The position numbers and the translations under genes are program-made. Source: UCB3 sp964415605 (GTDB taxonomy: Bacteria; Chloroflexota; Anaerolineae; Epilineales; Epilineaceae). From it: a DNA stretch of 27,558 bases. Positions 1-7,842 of this stretch are shown here, one piece after another. The notes under the pieces are model-generated. The model saw only the letters and a program-made list of their open reading frames with translations, ran no database searches and was not told the origin of the DNA. The stretch lies in NCBI GenBank assembly GCA_964415605.1, contig CAYQBA010000042.1, forward strand, positions 1-27,558. Direction: 5' to 3'. Numbering within the stretch: the stretch's first letter is position 1; every line of letters begins with the position of its first letter.

Positions 1-1111
1 GGGCGGCATCGGCACCCGCGCCGGCGTAGTCGGCCGCCGACAACGCGGCCTCGGCCTCGGCCAGGGCCGCGCGCGCCGTTTGCCCGGCGTCGGCCCTGGC
101 CAGCAGGGCACGCGCATGCTCAGCCGCCGCGGGGTCCGTTGCCGCCAGCACGGCGGCCGCCCCGGCGAGCCGAGCCCGCGCCGCGGCGAAGTCGCCCCGG
201 CGCAGGAGGGCCTCGGCCCCCGACACGTCGTCGCCGAAGAGGACATGGCTGCGCCAGCCGCCGTCGAGGTACCCCGGCAGCCAGACGCGCCACGCGGCCT
301 CGACCTCGACCGGCAGCTGGCCGTACGTCGTCTCGAGCGCGTAGCGCCAGCCGGGCGCGTGGGCCGTGGCCCGGACGAACGCCAGCCACCGGTCCCAGCC
401 CCGCGTGTCGACCAGGAAGTGGACGATGGACAGGCTCTCGGCGAGCATCAGCGCCGGATCCTCGTAGATGGCGCCAGGGGCGTTCATGTCGGCCCAGGTG
501 CGCAGCCGATCGCCGACATGGGCGTCGCGCAGCCGCGCCACCCCGGGCGTGCGCCGATCATCCGGCTGCTCGAGGTACTGCGCCAACCCCTCGCGGAAAC
601 CGTCCGGGAGGCGGTCGTCCGATAGCTCGGCCGCCAGGCGCAAGGCCAGCTCGCGGCGGAGGAGGTTGTCGAGCGCGGGCGCGGAGGCCTGTCCGCCCGG
701 CGCGCCCTGGTTGACCAGCGACGGCACGAGCGTGATCTCCCGCCGCCCCCGGCGGCCGCCGACCACGACACCGTCGATGACCACGGCGATCGGGTTGGCC
801 CGCCGCAGCGCGTCCGCGGAGTCGAGCAGCCGCAGGGTGATCGGGGTCTCCAGGGTCGCCGAGAAGACCGCGGACAGCGACAGGTAGATGTCGTCGGCGC
901 GGGCGGCGTAGTGGTCACGTGCCGCGGGCGATGCATCCGTCGCGTCGATGACGAAGTGCACGGTGGCGACGTCCGCGGCGCCGGTGCCGGCGCGGTCGGG
1001 CGGGGTGACCGGCGCGGGCTGCGCCCGCACCAGGCCGGGGCCGCCGGCGATGGCCGCGGCGAGGACGGCGCGGCGCACCGCCCGGCGCAAGCCCGTGGTT
1101 CGCGAGCCCAC
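1..1111 (-). CDS. Secreted peptidase-MA-like protein lacking HExxH (3' end outside window)
   Basis: The gene runs off the left edge, so the C-terminus is missing; about 370 codons are visible. I chose the GTG at 1111 because it is followed by an Arg-rich segment, a hydrophobic stretch (AVLAAAIAGG) and an A-Q signal-peptidase-like site, i.e. an exported protein. TTG at 1090 is an alternative start. Residues about 45-240 follow the pattern of gluzincin peptidase-MA-like domains found in many Chloroflexota proteins, including the downstream EGLAQYLE segment (E174) that normally supplies the third zinc ligand. The expected HExxH is instead R153-E-L-A-L157, so both zinc histidines are absent and the domain is probably not a peptidase. 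After about residue 240 comes an Ala-rich helical region resembling TPR-type repeats. It diverges from the gene at 1276. Family assignment is by motif memory and moderately sure; the substrate or partner is unknown. Confidence 0.72.
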   Translation of the reverse strand, partial: MGSRTTGLRRAVRRAVLAAAIAGGPGLVRAQPAPVTPPDRAGTGAADVATVHFVIDATDASPAARDHYAARADDIYLSLSAVFSATLETPITLRLLDSADALRRANPIAVVIDGVVVGGRRGRREITLVPSLVNQGAPGGQASAPALDNLLRRELALRLAAELSDDRLPDGFREGLAQYLEQPDDRRTPGVARLRDAHVGDRLRTWADMNAPGAIYEDPALMLAESLSIVHFLVDTRGWDRWLAFVRATAHAPGWRYALETTYGQLPVEVEAAWRVWLPGYLDGGWRSHVLFGDDVSGAEALLRRGDFAAARARLAGAAAVLAATDPAAAEHARALLARADAGQTARAALAEAEAALSAADYAGAGADAA

Positions 1112-1152
1112 GCGGGCTACCGGTCGCCATCGCCGGGTGAGCGCATGCGCGG

Positions 1153-1161
1153 ATTGTAGCA
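1153..1161 (-). promoter_or_regulatory. Extended -10 promoter (TGcTACAAT) for the peptidase-MA-like gene
   Basis: Read on the minus strand, TG-c-TACAAT is a near-consensus extended -10 element in otherwise very GC-rich sequence. Transcription would start near 1146, about 35 nt ahead of the chosen GTG start. No convincing -35 box is visible, as expected for extended -10 promoters. Confidence 0.6.
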
Positions 1162-1220
1162 CACGCGCGCCGGCGGGCTCGCCGGCCCTGGGATGTGCGG
1201 GCGACGGCCGCCGGCGGCGG

Positions 1221-1229
1221 TGTTATAAT
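1221..1229 (+). promoter_or_regulatory. Extended -10 promoter (TGtTATAAT) for the membrane operon
   Basis: A perfect TATAAT at 1224-1229 is preceded by TG plus one base. The predicted start near 1236 leaves a leader of about 40 nt that contains the AAGGAGG ribosome site at 1265-1271. It lies back to back with the minus-strand promoter at 1153-1161, so the two can be co-regulated from one short intergenic region. Confidence 0.7.
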
Positions 1230-1275
1230 CGCCAGGCGGTCCGCGACCGACACCGAGGACAATCAAGGAGGCTCC

Positions 1276-1797
1276 ATGCGTACCGACGATCGATTTCTGC
1301 TCGGCATCCTGGCCGGCATCGTGATCCTGGTCATCGCGGCGTTCGCCGTGGTCCTGTCGCGCGCGGAGCCGGAGTATCGTACGGACGACAGCCCGGCGGC
1401 CGCCGCCCACAACTACCTGCTCGCGCTGCAGCGTGCGGACTACGCGCGCGCCTACGACTATCTCTCGCCTGCGCTCGCGGGCCGGCCGGCGTCGGTCGAG
1501 GACTTCGTCGAGGACATGACCACCCGCGTCGGCGACGACATCGCCGACGCCGAGGTGGCCATCGGGGAGACGACGATCACCGGCGAGGTCGCCGTGGTGA
1601 AGGTGCGGCAGTCGACGTTCTACAGCGGTGGGCTGTTTGACAGCGGGCTCACGTCGACGCCGTTCTCGATGACGCTGCGGCAGGGCGATGGAGGCTGGCA
1701 CATCACCCGCTCGGAGATGCACTGGTACCAGTGCTGGGAGGACCCGGATCTCGACTGGTGCCGCGAGGCCGAGCCCGTCAAGCCGGTCGCGCCGTGA
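1276..1797 (+). CDS. Membrane-anchored NTF2/DUF4878-like small protein
   Basis: A 173-residue protein. Start ATG 1276 is fixed by AAGGAGG at 1265-1271. One N-terminal transmembrane segment at about residues 8-29 follows a short charged N-terminus (MRTDDRF), so the rest is probably outside the membrane. The outer part opens with SPAAAAHNYLLALQRADYAR, the usual beginning of NTF2-fold DUF4878-like domains (helix with an L-x-A-L-Q-x-x-D-Y-x-x-A-Y pattern), and continues with beta strands. A Cys pair near the end (QCWEDPDLDWC) could form a disulfide. It is followed after 13 nt by the DUF5671 gene, whose ribosome site overlaps this stop codon, so they form an operon. No enzymatic residues are recognisable; the role is unknown. 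Confidence 0.8.
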   Translation: MRTDDRFLLGILAGIVILVIAAFAVVLSRAEPEYRTDDSPAAAAHNYLLALQRADYARAYDYLSPALAGRPASVEDFVEDMTTRVGDDIADAEVAIGETTITGEVAVVKVRQSTFYSGGLFDSGLTSTPFSMTLRQGDGGWHITRSEMHWYQCWEDPDLDWCREAEPVKPVAP

Positions 1798-1810
1798 GGA
1801 GGGCACGTCC

Positions 1811-3796
1811 ATGGTGACCATCCGCCGCGGCTACATCCTGTTGACGTCCGCCATCGCGCTGCAGGCCAGCACGTGGGCGGTCATCGCGCTCGTGCGCAAC
1901 CTCGTCGCGCCCCTCGGAGGGGCGCCGTCGCCGACGATGATCGCCTTCCAGATCGCCGTCATCGTCGTGACCCTCCCGATTTACGCCGGGCACTGGCTGT
2001 GGGCGCAGCGGCTGGCGGCCACGGGCCCCGCGGAGCGCGGCGCGGTGCTGCGCCGCGTGTACCTCTACCTCACCCTGGCGCTCCTGACGGCGCCGCTGGC
2101 GGCCAACGCCCATGGGCTCGTGGCGGCGGGGCTGCGCCTGGCCTTCGGGCTGCCCGCCGGCGAGCCCGCGGGGGCGGCCGAGGGCGGTGCCCAGTCGGCC
2201 GGCGACAGCTTCGTGCACCCGCTCGTCGCGATCATCGTCCTCGGCCTCATGCTGGTCTACCACCGGCGCCAGGTGATCGCCGACGCCGCGGCCGTGCCGG
2301 AGGAGGGCGGGTCGGCCGTGGCGCGGCGGCTCTACGCGCTCGGCCTCTCGGCGGCCGGGCTGGGCGCGATGGCGGCGGGCAGCGTGCAGCTTGTGCGGCG
2401 GGTCATGCCGGACTTCATGGCCGTGTCGACGGTGGCGCCGCCGCTGGACCGGGTGGTGGTGAGCGCCGCGTCGCAGGCCCTCGTCGGCGCCGCGCTCTGG
2501 GCGGCGTTCTGGACGTGGGCCCAGCGTCTCCATGCCGGCGGCGGGGATGCGGAGCGGAAGTCGGCGGCACGGAAGCTGCTGCTGTTCGCGGTCGTCGCGG
2601 TGGCGGTGCTCACCGTCGTGCTGAACGCCGGCGGCATCCTCGCCGGGAGCCTGCGGGTGGCGCTCGGGCTCGAGCCGGAGGGCGACATCCGCGACGCGCT
2701 GGCGCCCATGCTCGTCGCGATGGTGGCGTGGGCGTACCACGCGCGCGTGCTGCGTGCCGACGCGGCCCTCGCGGCCGAGGCGCCGCGGCAGGCGTCGATC
2801 CGCAGGCTGTATCACTACCTGGTGGCCGGCGTCGGGGCCGCGGCGACGCTCGTCGGCGCGGCGGGCGTCGTGCGCGCGCTGGCGATCGCCGCCGCCAGCA
2901 CCGTGGTCGTCGATCCGGTGAAGGACCAGCTCGCCACCGCCGCCGCGGCCATCGTGGTCGGCGTGCCGCTGTGGGTGCTCCCATGGCGCCGGATGCAGGC
3001 GGCGGCGGGCGCGGCGGGCGCCGCCGGCGACGACGAGCGGCGCTCGACCATTCGCAAGCTCTACCTCTACCTCCTCCTGTTCGTCACCGGCGTCACGGCG
3101 ATCACGGCCGCGGTCTACCTGGTCTATCGGATCGTGAGCTGGCTGCTCGGCATCCAGGACCCGGCGCCGCTCTCGACGGATGTGGCGCAGGCGGCCGGCT
3201 ACATCCTGATCGCCGCCACGGCCTGGGTGTACCACTTGCGGGTGGTCCAGGCGGACGGCGACCTCCATGCCCGCACGGTGGAGGACCGGCTGACCGACCG
3301 CCGCGTCGTCGTGGTCGACTCGGGCGGCGACGCGGCGCCGATCGTCGCCGCCGTCGCGCGGGCGCTGGGCCACGAGATCCCCAAGCTCCACCTCGACGTC
3401 GTCCGCACGGTCGACGCGAGTGGCGCCGCGCTCGAAGCCGTCGCGGCGGCGGAGGTGGTGATCGTCCCGTGGGACCTGGCGCGGTCGACATCCGCCGCCT
3501 CGGGCGGGCCTGCCTTCTCGCCGGCCGTCGCCGACGCCGTGGCGGCAAGCCCGGCCGCGAAGCTCGTGCTCCCGACGCGGACCGCGGGTTGGGACTGGAT
3601 CGGCGTCGACCAGTGGCCGGCCGACGACCTGGCCGAGCAGGCGGTGCACGCGATCCAGCAGTGGGTGGCCGGCGAGCCGGTGCGCCCGGCCCGGCCGCTC
3701 GGCGCCGGAGCGGTGTTGGCGATCGTGCTGGCAGTGGCGATCGTGCTGATCCTCGTGGGCTTGCCGGCGATCATGATCGTCAGCGGCCTGGAGTGA
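1811..3796 (+). CDS. Polytopic membrane protein with tandem DUF5671-like repeats and soluble C-terminal domain
   Basis: A 661-residue protein. ATG 1811 has a strong ribosome site (GAGGAGGG, 1796-1803) overlapping the upstream stop. Residues 1-490 are about six repeats, each beginning with an (I/L)R(R/K)LYxYL-like segment followed by a helix: RRGYILL, LRRVYLYL, ARRLYAL, ARKLLLF, IRRLYHYL and IRKLYLYL. This matches the DUF5671 membrane domain common in Chloroflexota, here probably three domain copies. Conserved WxYH/xxYH motifs (MLVYHRR, AWAYHAR, AWVYHLR) close every second repeat. Residues about 495-630 form a soluble alpha/beta domain beginning DRRVVVVDSGGD, and a final transmembrane helix (633-657) anchors the C-terminus. 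It overlaps the convergent comF gene by 17 bp. Family assignment is by motif and fairly sure; the function is unknown. Confidence 0.8.
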   Translation: MVTIRRGYILLTSAIALQASTWAVIALVRNLVAPLGGAPSPTMIAFQIAVIVVTLPIYAGHWLWAQRLAATGPAERGAVLRRVYLYLTLALLTAPLAANAHGLVAAGLRLAFGLPAGEPAGAAEGGAQSAGDSFVHPLVAIIVLGLMLVYHRRQVIADAAAVPEEGGSAVARRLYALGLSAAGLGAMAAGSVQLVRRVMPDFMAVSTVAPPLDRVVVSAASQALVGAALWAAFWTWAQRLHAGGGDAERKSAARKLLLFAVVAVAVLTVVLNAGGILAGSLRVALGLEPEGDIRDALAPMLVAMVAWAYHARVLRADAALAAEAPRQASIRRLYHYLVAGVGAAATLVGAAGVVRALAIAAASTVVVDPVKDQLATAAAAIVVGVPLWVLPWRRMQAAAGAAGAAGDDERRSTIRKLYLYLLLFVTGVTAITAAVYLVYRIVSWLLGIQDPAPLSTDVAQAAGYILIAATAWVYHLRVVQADGDLHARTVEDRLTDRRVVVVDSGGDAAPIVAAVARALGHEIPKLHLDVVRTVDASGAALEAVAAAEVVIVPWDLARSTSAASGGPAFSPAVADAVAASPAAKLVLPTRTAGWDWIGVDQWPADDLAEQAVHAIQQWVAGEPVRPARPLGAGAVLAIVLAVAIVLILVGLPAIMIVSGLE

Positions 3797-4574
3797 CGCC
3801 CGACCGCGGTTCGACCGCGGCTGCGGCCGGCTGCGGCCGTCGGGCGCCGTGACGCGCGGCCGGCGCGGTGACCTCGACGGCGCGGGCGACGGTGCAGACC
3901 TCGATCCGGTCGATGCCGGCCGCGCGGAGGGCGGCGGCGCACGCGCGGGCGGTGGCGCCGGTCGTCATGACGTCGTCGACGAGGATCACCGGCCGGCGGT
4001 CGACCGGGCCGGCGACGGCGAAGGCGCCGGCGATGTTGGCGCGGCGTTCGGGCGGGGTGAGCCCGACCTGCGGCCGCGTGGCGCGAACCCGCGCCACGAC
4101 GTCGGTCCGGACCGGCAGCCCGAGCCCGGCGGCCGTTGCCTCGGCCAGCAGTCGGGTGTGGTCGACGGCGCGTTCGGTGGTCCGGCGCGGGTGCGATGGG
4201 ATCGGGACGACGACGGCGGGCGGCACCGGCCCCGCCGCCAGGCGGGCAGCGGCGACCAGGCGGCCGAGGACCGGCGCCACCGGATGGACGTGGCGGTATT
4301 TCAGGGCGTGCACGGCATCGCGCAGCGGCCGGACATAGGCCCCCGCCGCGGTCGCCCGCTCGAAGGGCGGCGGCTCGCCGCGGCAGTCCGGACACCGGCC
4401 GGCCGCGACGACATGCCCCCCGCACCACCCGCAGCGCGGCGCCGGCACGGCCACCACGCCGCCGAGGCAGGCCGGGCACAGCCATCGCCCGCGCGCGCCG
4501 CAGCCCTCGACGACGCAGCGCGGGGGGAAGACGAGGTCGATCAGGGCTTGCCAAAGGCCCGCGCGCGACGGCAT
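3780..4574 (-). CDS. comF: ComF-family phosphoribosyltransferase-like protein
   Basis: A 264-residue protein of usual ComF length. The N-terminal part carries eight cysteines in four pairs (residues 20/25, 33/36, 48/51, 61/64), the double zinc-ribbon layout of ComF/GntX proteins. Residues 80-100 contain the family LKYRH segment. Residues 197-207 are the PRPP-binding loop VILVDDVMTTGA, and a QVGLTPPERRANI segment precedes it. The family is needed for DNA uptake in naturally competent bacteria and is also widespread elsewhere. ATG 4574 is preferred over ATG 4598 because GGAGAG lies about 10 nt upstream of it. The last 25 or so residues (RPQPAAAAVEPRSGVTPGR end) are low-complexity and overlap the end of the convergent DUF5671 gene. 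Confidence 0.93.
   Translation of the reverse strand: MPSRAGLWQALIDLVFPPRCVVEGCGARGRWLCPACLGGVVAVPAPRCGWCGGHVVAAGRCPDCRGEPPPFERATAAGAYVRPLRDAVHALKYRHVHPVAPVLGRLVAAARLAAGPVPPAVVVPIPSHPRRTTERAVDHTRLLAEATAAGLGLPVRTDVVARVRATRPQVGLTPPERRANIAGAFAVAGPVDRRPVILVDDVMTTGATARACAAALRAAGIDRIEVCTVARAVEVTAPAARHGARRPQPAAAAVEPRSGVTPGR
3797..3846. repeat. Inverted repeat inside the comF 3' end, just after the convergent stop codon
   Basis: CGCCCGAC (3797-3804) pairs exactly with GTCGGGCG (3839-3846), enclosing nested GC-rich palindromes such as CCGCGG-ttcga-CCGCGG. It starts directly after the stop of the plus-strand membrane gene. It could fold in the RNA and help end transcription, but there is no T-run, so a terminator role is only a guess. 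Confidence 0.35.
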
Positions 4575-4938
4575 CGGGCTTGCTCTCCAGGGATGCACCG
4601 CGGATCGGCGTGGGCCAGACTACCGCGCCTCCGGCCGCCACGCCAGCAAGCGCTTGTCACGCTGCGCGCGGGCCGACCCCCTTGCCCGACTGGAAGCGCC
4701 GGCTCGATCGCCGCGCGGCCCGACACCCGACGACGGTGACCCTCGACGACGGCGGCCCGTGCTGGCCCGCGGATCCTGACCCGGGCCGGTCGTCCGGCGC
4801 CGCCCGGCGACCGACTCGATCGCGCGCGACCGCCTGCGCCACTGCTATACTGTGGGCTGGCATTGCCTCCCGGCTCAGCGCGCCCGCCTGCGATGCGATC
4901 CGCCCCATGCGGCGCGCCCGAACGTCAAGGAGCGTCCC
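4575..4938. other. Divergent intergenic region between comF and the SBBP/di-haem gene
   Basis: This 364-bp stretch contains no supported gene. The right part holds the promoter at 4843-4851 and the ribosome site AAGGAG (4927-4932) of the downstream gene. I see no clear promoter for comF, only weak minus-strand hexamers with poor spacing, and no strong hairpin. Confidence 0.6.
4843..4851 (+). promoter_or_regulatory. Extended -10 promoter (TGcTATACT) for the SBBP/di-haem gene
   Basis: TG-c-TATACT matches the extended -10 form seen elsewhere in this window. Predicted transcription start is near 4858, giving an 80-nt leader to ATG 4939. No good -35 is visible. Confidence 0.6.
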
Positions 4939-7767
4939 ATGCCCCCGCCACTCGGCAACGCTGCGTCTCCCCGTGCCACGGTGATCTTTGCGGCGTTCGC
5001 CGCCGCGCTCGTCGCCGTGATCCCCGCTCCACCCCCCGCCCGCGCCCAGCCGCGGGCGGACTACGCGGCGCAGCTCGACGGCAGCCACGACGTCGCGTGG
5101 GCCGTGGCGGCGGACGCCGCCGGGGCGACGTACGTGGCGGGCTATACCGACTCGTGGGGCTTCCCCACGCTGGACGCGTTCCAACCCGCCTACGGCGGCG
5201 GCGAGTACGACGCGTTCGTGCTCAAGCTCGACGCCGCGGGCCGGCTCGTGTACGCGACCTATCTCGGCGGCCGCGACGAGGACCGCGCCTACGGGCTGGC
5301 GGTCGACGCATCGGGCGCCGCCTTCGTGACGGGCTACACGCACTCGCCGGACTTCCCGCTGCGCGACGCCTTCCAGCCCGACCTCGCCGGCGACAAGGAT
5401 GCGTTCGTGGTCAAGCTGTCGCCCGACGGGCGCCACATGGCGTGGGGCACGTTGCTGGGCGGCGGTGCGCGCGACCAGGGACGCGCCGCCGCGATCGCAC
5501 CGGGCGGCGACGTCGTCGTCGCGGGATCGTCGGACTCGCCGGACTTCCCCGCAACGGCGCTGCCGCGGCCGGTCCCGGCCGGCCGCCGCGACGCCCTGGT
5601 CGTTCGCCTGCGGGGTGCGGACGGCATGCCGCGATGGGGCACGCTGGTGGGTGGGTCGGGCGACGAGCTGGCCTTCGGCGTCGCGGTCGGACCCGACGGC
5701 GCACCGACGATCGCCGGCTACACGACGAGCCAGGATCTGCCGATCGCGGCGGCGGCGCAGGCGCGCCCGGGCGGCGGCGAAGACGCGTTCGTCATGCGGC
5801 TGGCGCCGGACGGGCGTTCGATCGATTGGGCAACCTGTCTGGGCGGGACGATGGCCGAGCGGGCCTCGAGCGTGGCGGTGGATCCGACGGGGGCGGCCTA
5901 CGTGACGGGCTATACCGAGTCCGACGACTTCCCGGTCGACGCCGAGGCGGCGGCCAGGCTCCGCGGCGACGGGCGCGGGATCCCCACCCGCCGCGGCGGC
6001 CGCGACGTCTTCGTGGCCAAGGCGGCACGCGACGGCGGATGGGCGTGGCGGGTGGTCGTCGACGGCGGCGCGACCGACCACCCCTTCGGGATCGCGGTCG
6101 ATCGGGCGGGCGCCCCGGTGATCGCGGGCTACACCCGCTCGACCGACTTCCCGCGGCAGCCGGCCACCGCCGACCCCGATCCCGACGACGGCGACGCGTT
6201 CGTGTTGCGGCTCGACCCCCTCGGCCGCCCGCTCCCCGGCGGCGGACGCCTGGCGGGGAGCGCCGACGACCGGCTTTACGCCCTGGCGATGGGCCTGGAC
6301 GGGTCGCTGCACGCGGCCGGCTACAGCTACTCGCGCGATCTCGACCTCGTGGGCGCGGCCCGTCCCCCGCATCGCGGCGACCGCGATGTCGTGGTCGGCG
6401 TCGTCGACGCTCCGGCATCCGTCCTGGGGCAGGGCACTGACCGACAGGCCGCTGGCGACCCCGCCACCGGCCGCTGGCGCTTCAGCACGCGCGTCGGCGG
6501 GCGCGGCAACGGGCCGGGCGCCGTCGCGCGCGCGGACATCGATGCCGGCCGTGCTGGCGCGGCCGAGCTCGAGCGGCAGGGCGCGGTGCTGTTTCACGCC
6601 CCGTGGCGGAGCATCGCCCGTGCGGCGTCGCCGGACGGGCCGCCCGCGACTCCCGGGGGCCTGTCTCCGGCTCCCAGCGCGGAACGCGCCGCGCCGCCGC
6701 TCGATCGCTTCTACCGCCGCGCCGGCGGCCCCGAGTCGCAGGCGTGCGTGGGCTGCCACAACCAGCTCGTCGACCGCGGCGGCTTGGTCCGGCTTGTGGC
6801 CGGCGGGGCGGGCGACGGCGCGGCCAACGTCGTGGTCCCTGGCGACGCGCCCGGCGACGCCATCGAGCGCAACCCCCGGCCGGTCTTCGGCAGCGCGATC
6901 AAGGCACGCGTCGCCGCCGAGATGTCGGCGGCGCTGGCGGCCGCAGCGCGGCATGCGCGCGCGGCCGCCAGCGCCGCGGGCCGCCCTGCGACCGTGGTCC
7001 TCGCCGTCAAGGGCGTGAGCTTCGGCGCGCTCGTGGCGCGCCCGGACGGGACGCTCGACACCCGCGGCGTCATCGGCGTCGACGCCGACCTCGTCGTCAA
7101 GCCGTTCGGGGCGAAGGGGACCGCGGCCCACCTCGACGCCGTGGTTGCCCGAGCGGCCGCAGCCCACCTCGGGCTGGCGATCGACGGCCTCGGTCCCGCC
7201 GGGGGCTTTGGATCCGCTGGTCATGCGGCGGGCCTGTCGAAGGGCGACACGGCAGCCCTGGCGCGGTGGATCGCCGCGCGTCCCGCGCCGCGCTGGTGGG
7301 CGCCGGAGGCCGACCGCGACAAGGCGGTCGTCGGGCGCGGGCAAGCGCTGTTCGCCGCCCTCGGCTGCGCCGCGTGCCACGTCCCGAGCCTCCCGGTCGA
7401 CGTGCCGGACCCGGACCCGGCGGCCGCGCCGGACCCGGAAGGCGGCACCGTCGCCCTCTACAGCGACCTGCGCCGGCACCGCATGGGCACGGACCTCGCC
7501 GACCCGCGGCCCGAGGGCGGTGTGCCGGCCGACGTGTTCCTCACCGCGCCGCTGTGGGGCGTCGGCAGCACCGGGCCGTGGCTGCACGACGGCCGCGCGG
7601 CCACGCTGGACGAGGCCGTGCTCTGGCACGGCGGTGAGGCGCGCGCGGCCCGCGCGCGGTTCGCGGCGCTCGGGCCGGCCGATCGGGCGGCGCTGGCGGC
7701 GTTCCTGGAGCGCCTCGTCATCGAGCCGGACGACGCGGGGCAGACCATGACGCCCGATGCGGGGTAG
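4939..7767 (+). CDS. Secreted SBBP beta-propeller fused to di-haem cytochrome (DHOR-like) domain
   Basis: A 942-residue protein; ATG 4939 has AAGGAG six nt upstream. Residues 1-37 are a signal peptide ending ARAQ. Residues about 45-490 hold seven SBBP-type repeats, each with a (V/I)AVDxxGxxxVxGYTxSxDFP-like core, consistent with one seven-bladed propeller. The C-terminal half has two covalent haem sites, CVGCH (603-607) and CAACH (810-814), and the signature of di-haem oxidoreductases/putative thiol oxidoreductases (DHOR): RHRMGTDLADP, then FLTAPLWGVGSTGPWLHDGR, then a GGEA segment. Family members are exported redox proteins related to MauG/cytochrome c peroxidases. The substrate is not predictable. 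The stop codon lies in a short tandem repeat (7744-7815). It is transcribed alone and converges with the LVIVD/VWA gene. Confidence 0.88.
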   Translation: MPPPLGNAASPRATVIFAAFAAALVAVIPAPPPARAQPRADYAAQLDGSHDVAWAVAADAAGATYVAGYTDSWGFPTLDAFQPAYGGGEYDAFVLKLDAAGRLVYATYLGGRDEDRAYGLAVDASGAAFVTGYTHSPDFPLRDAFQPDLAGDKDAFVVKLSPDGRHMAWGTLLGGGARDQGRAAAIAPGGDVVVAGSSDSPDFPATALPRPVPAGRRDALVVRLRGADGMPRWGTLVGGSGDELAFGVAVGPDGAPTIAGYTTSQDLPIAAAAQARPGGGEDAFVMRLAPDGRSIDWATCLGGTMAERASSVAVDPTGAAYVTGYTESDDFPVDAEAAARLRGDGRGIPTRRGGRDVFVAKAARDGGWAWRVVVDGGATDHPFGIAVDRAGAPVIAGYTRSTDFPRQPATADPDPDDGDAFVLRLDPLGRPLPGGGRLAGSADDRLYALAMGLDGSLHAAGYSYSRDLDLVGAARPPHRGDRDVVVGVVDAPASVLGQGTDRQAAGDPATGRWRFSTRVGGRGNGPGAVARADIDAGRAGAAELERQGAVLFHAPWRSIARAASPDGPPATPGGLSPAPSAERAAPPLDRFYRRAGGPESQACVGCHNQLVDRGGLVRLVAGGAGDGAANVVVPGDAPGDAIERNPRPVFGSAIKARVAAEMSAALAAAARHARAAASAAGRPATVVLAVKGVSFGALVARPDGTLDTRGVIGVDADLVVKPFGAKGTAAHLDAVVARAAAAHLGLAIDGLGPAGGFGSAGHAAGLSKGDTAALARWIAARPAPRWWAPEADRDKAVVGRGQALFAALGCAACHVPSLPVDVPDPDPAAAPDPEGGTVALYSDLRRHRMGTDLADPRPEGGVPADVFLTAPLWGVGSTGPWLHDGRAATLDEAVLWHGGEARAARARFAALGPADRAALAAFLERLVIEPDDAGQTMTPDAG

Positions 7768-7815
7768 ACCCAGACGTCCGTCACGGGGCACACCCAGACG
7801 TCCGACGCGCCGATG
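7744..7815 (+). repeat. 24-bp tandem repeat spanning the stop codon of the di-haem gene
   Basis: Three imperfect 24-bp units follow each other in the reading frame of the di-haem gene. They read GQTMTPDA, then G-stop-TQTSVT, then GHTQTSDA. The 13-bp core ACCCAGACGTCCG occurs at 7768-7780 and 7792-7804. The TAG stop sits where the other units have CAG or CAC. Confidence 0.6.
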
Positions 7816-7842
7816 GCACCGTCGCGGCCTTTTGATCCCGCG

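Noticed and set aside
1778..3649. Long minus-strand open frame opposite the DUF5671 gene
   Set aside because: Antisense shadow rich in Arg, His and Asp; the plus strand has repeated membrane helices and a good ribosome site.
4657..7791. Very long minus-strand open frame opposite the SBBP/di-haem gene
   Set aside because: Its translation is Arg/Gly/His-rich low-complexity sequence with no domain; the plus strand here has signal peptide, seven repeats and two haem motifs. High GC removes stop codons from antisense frames.
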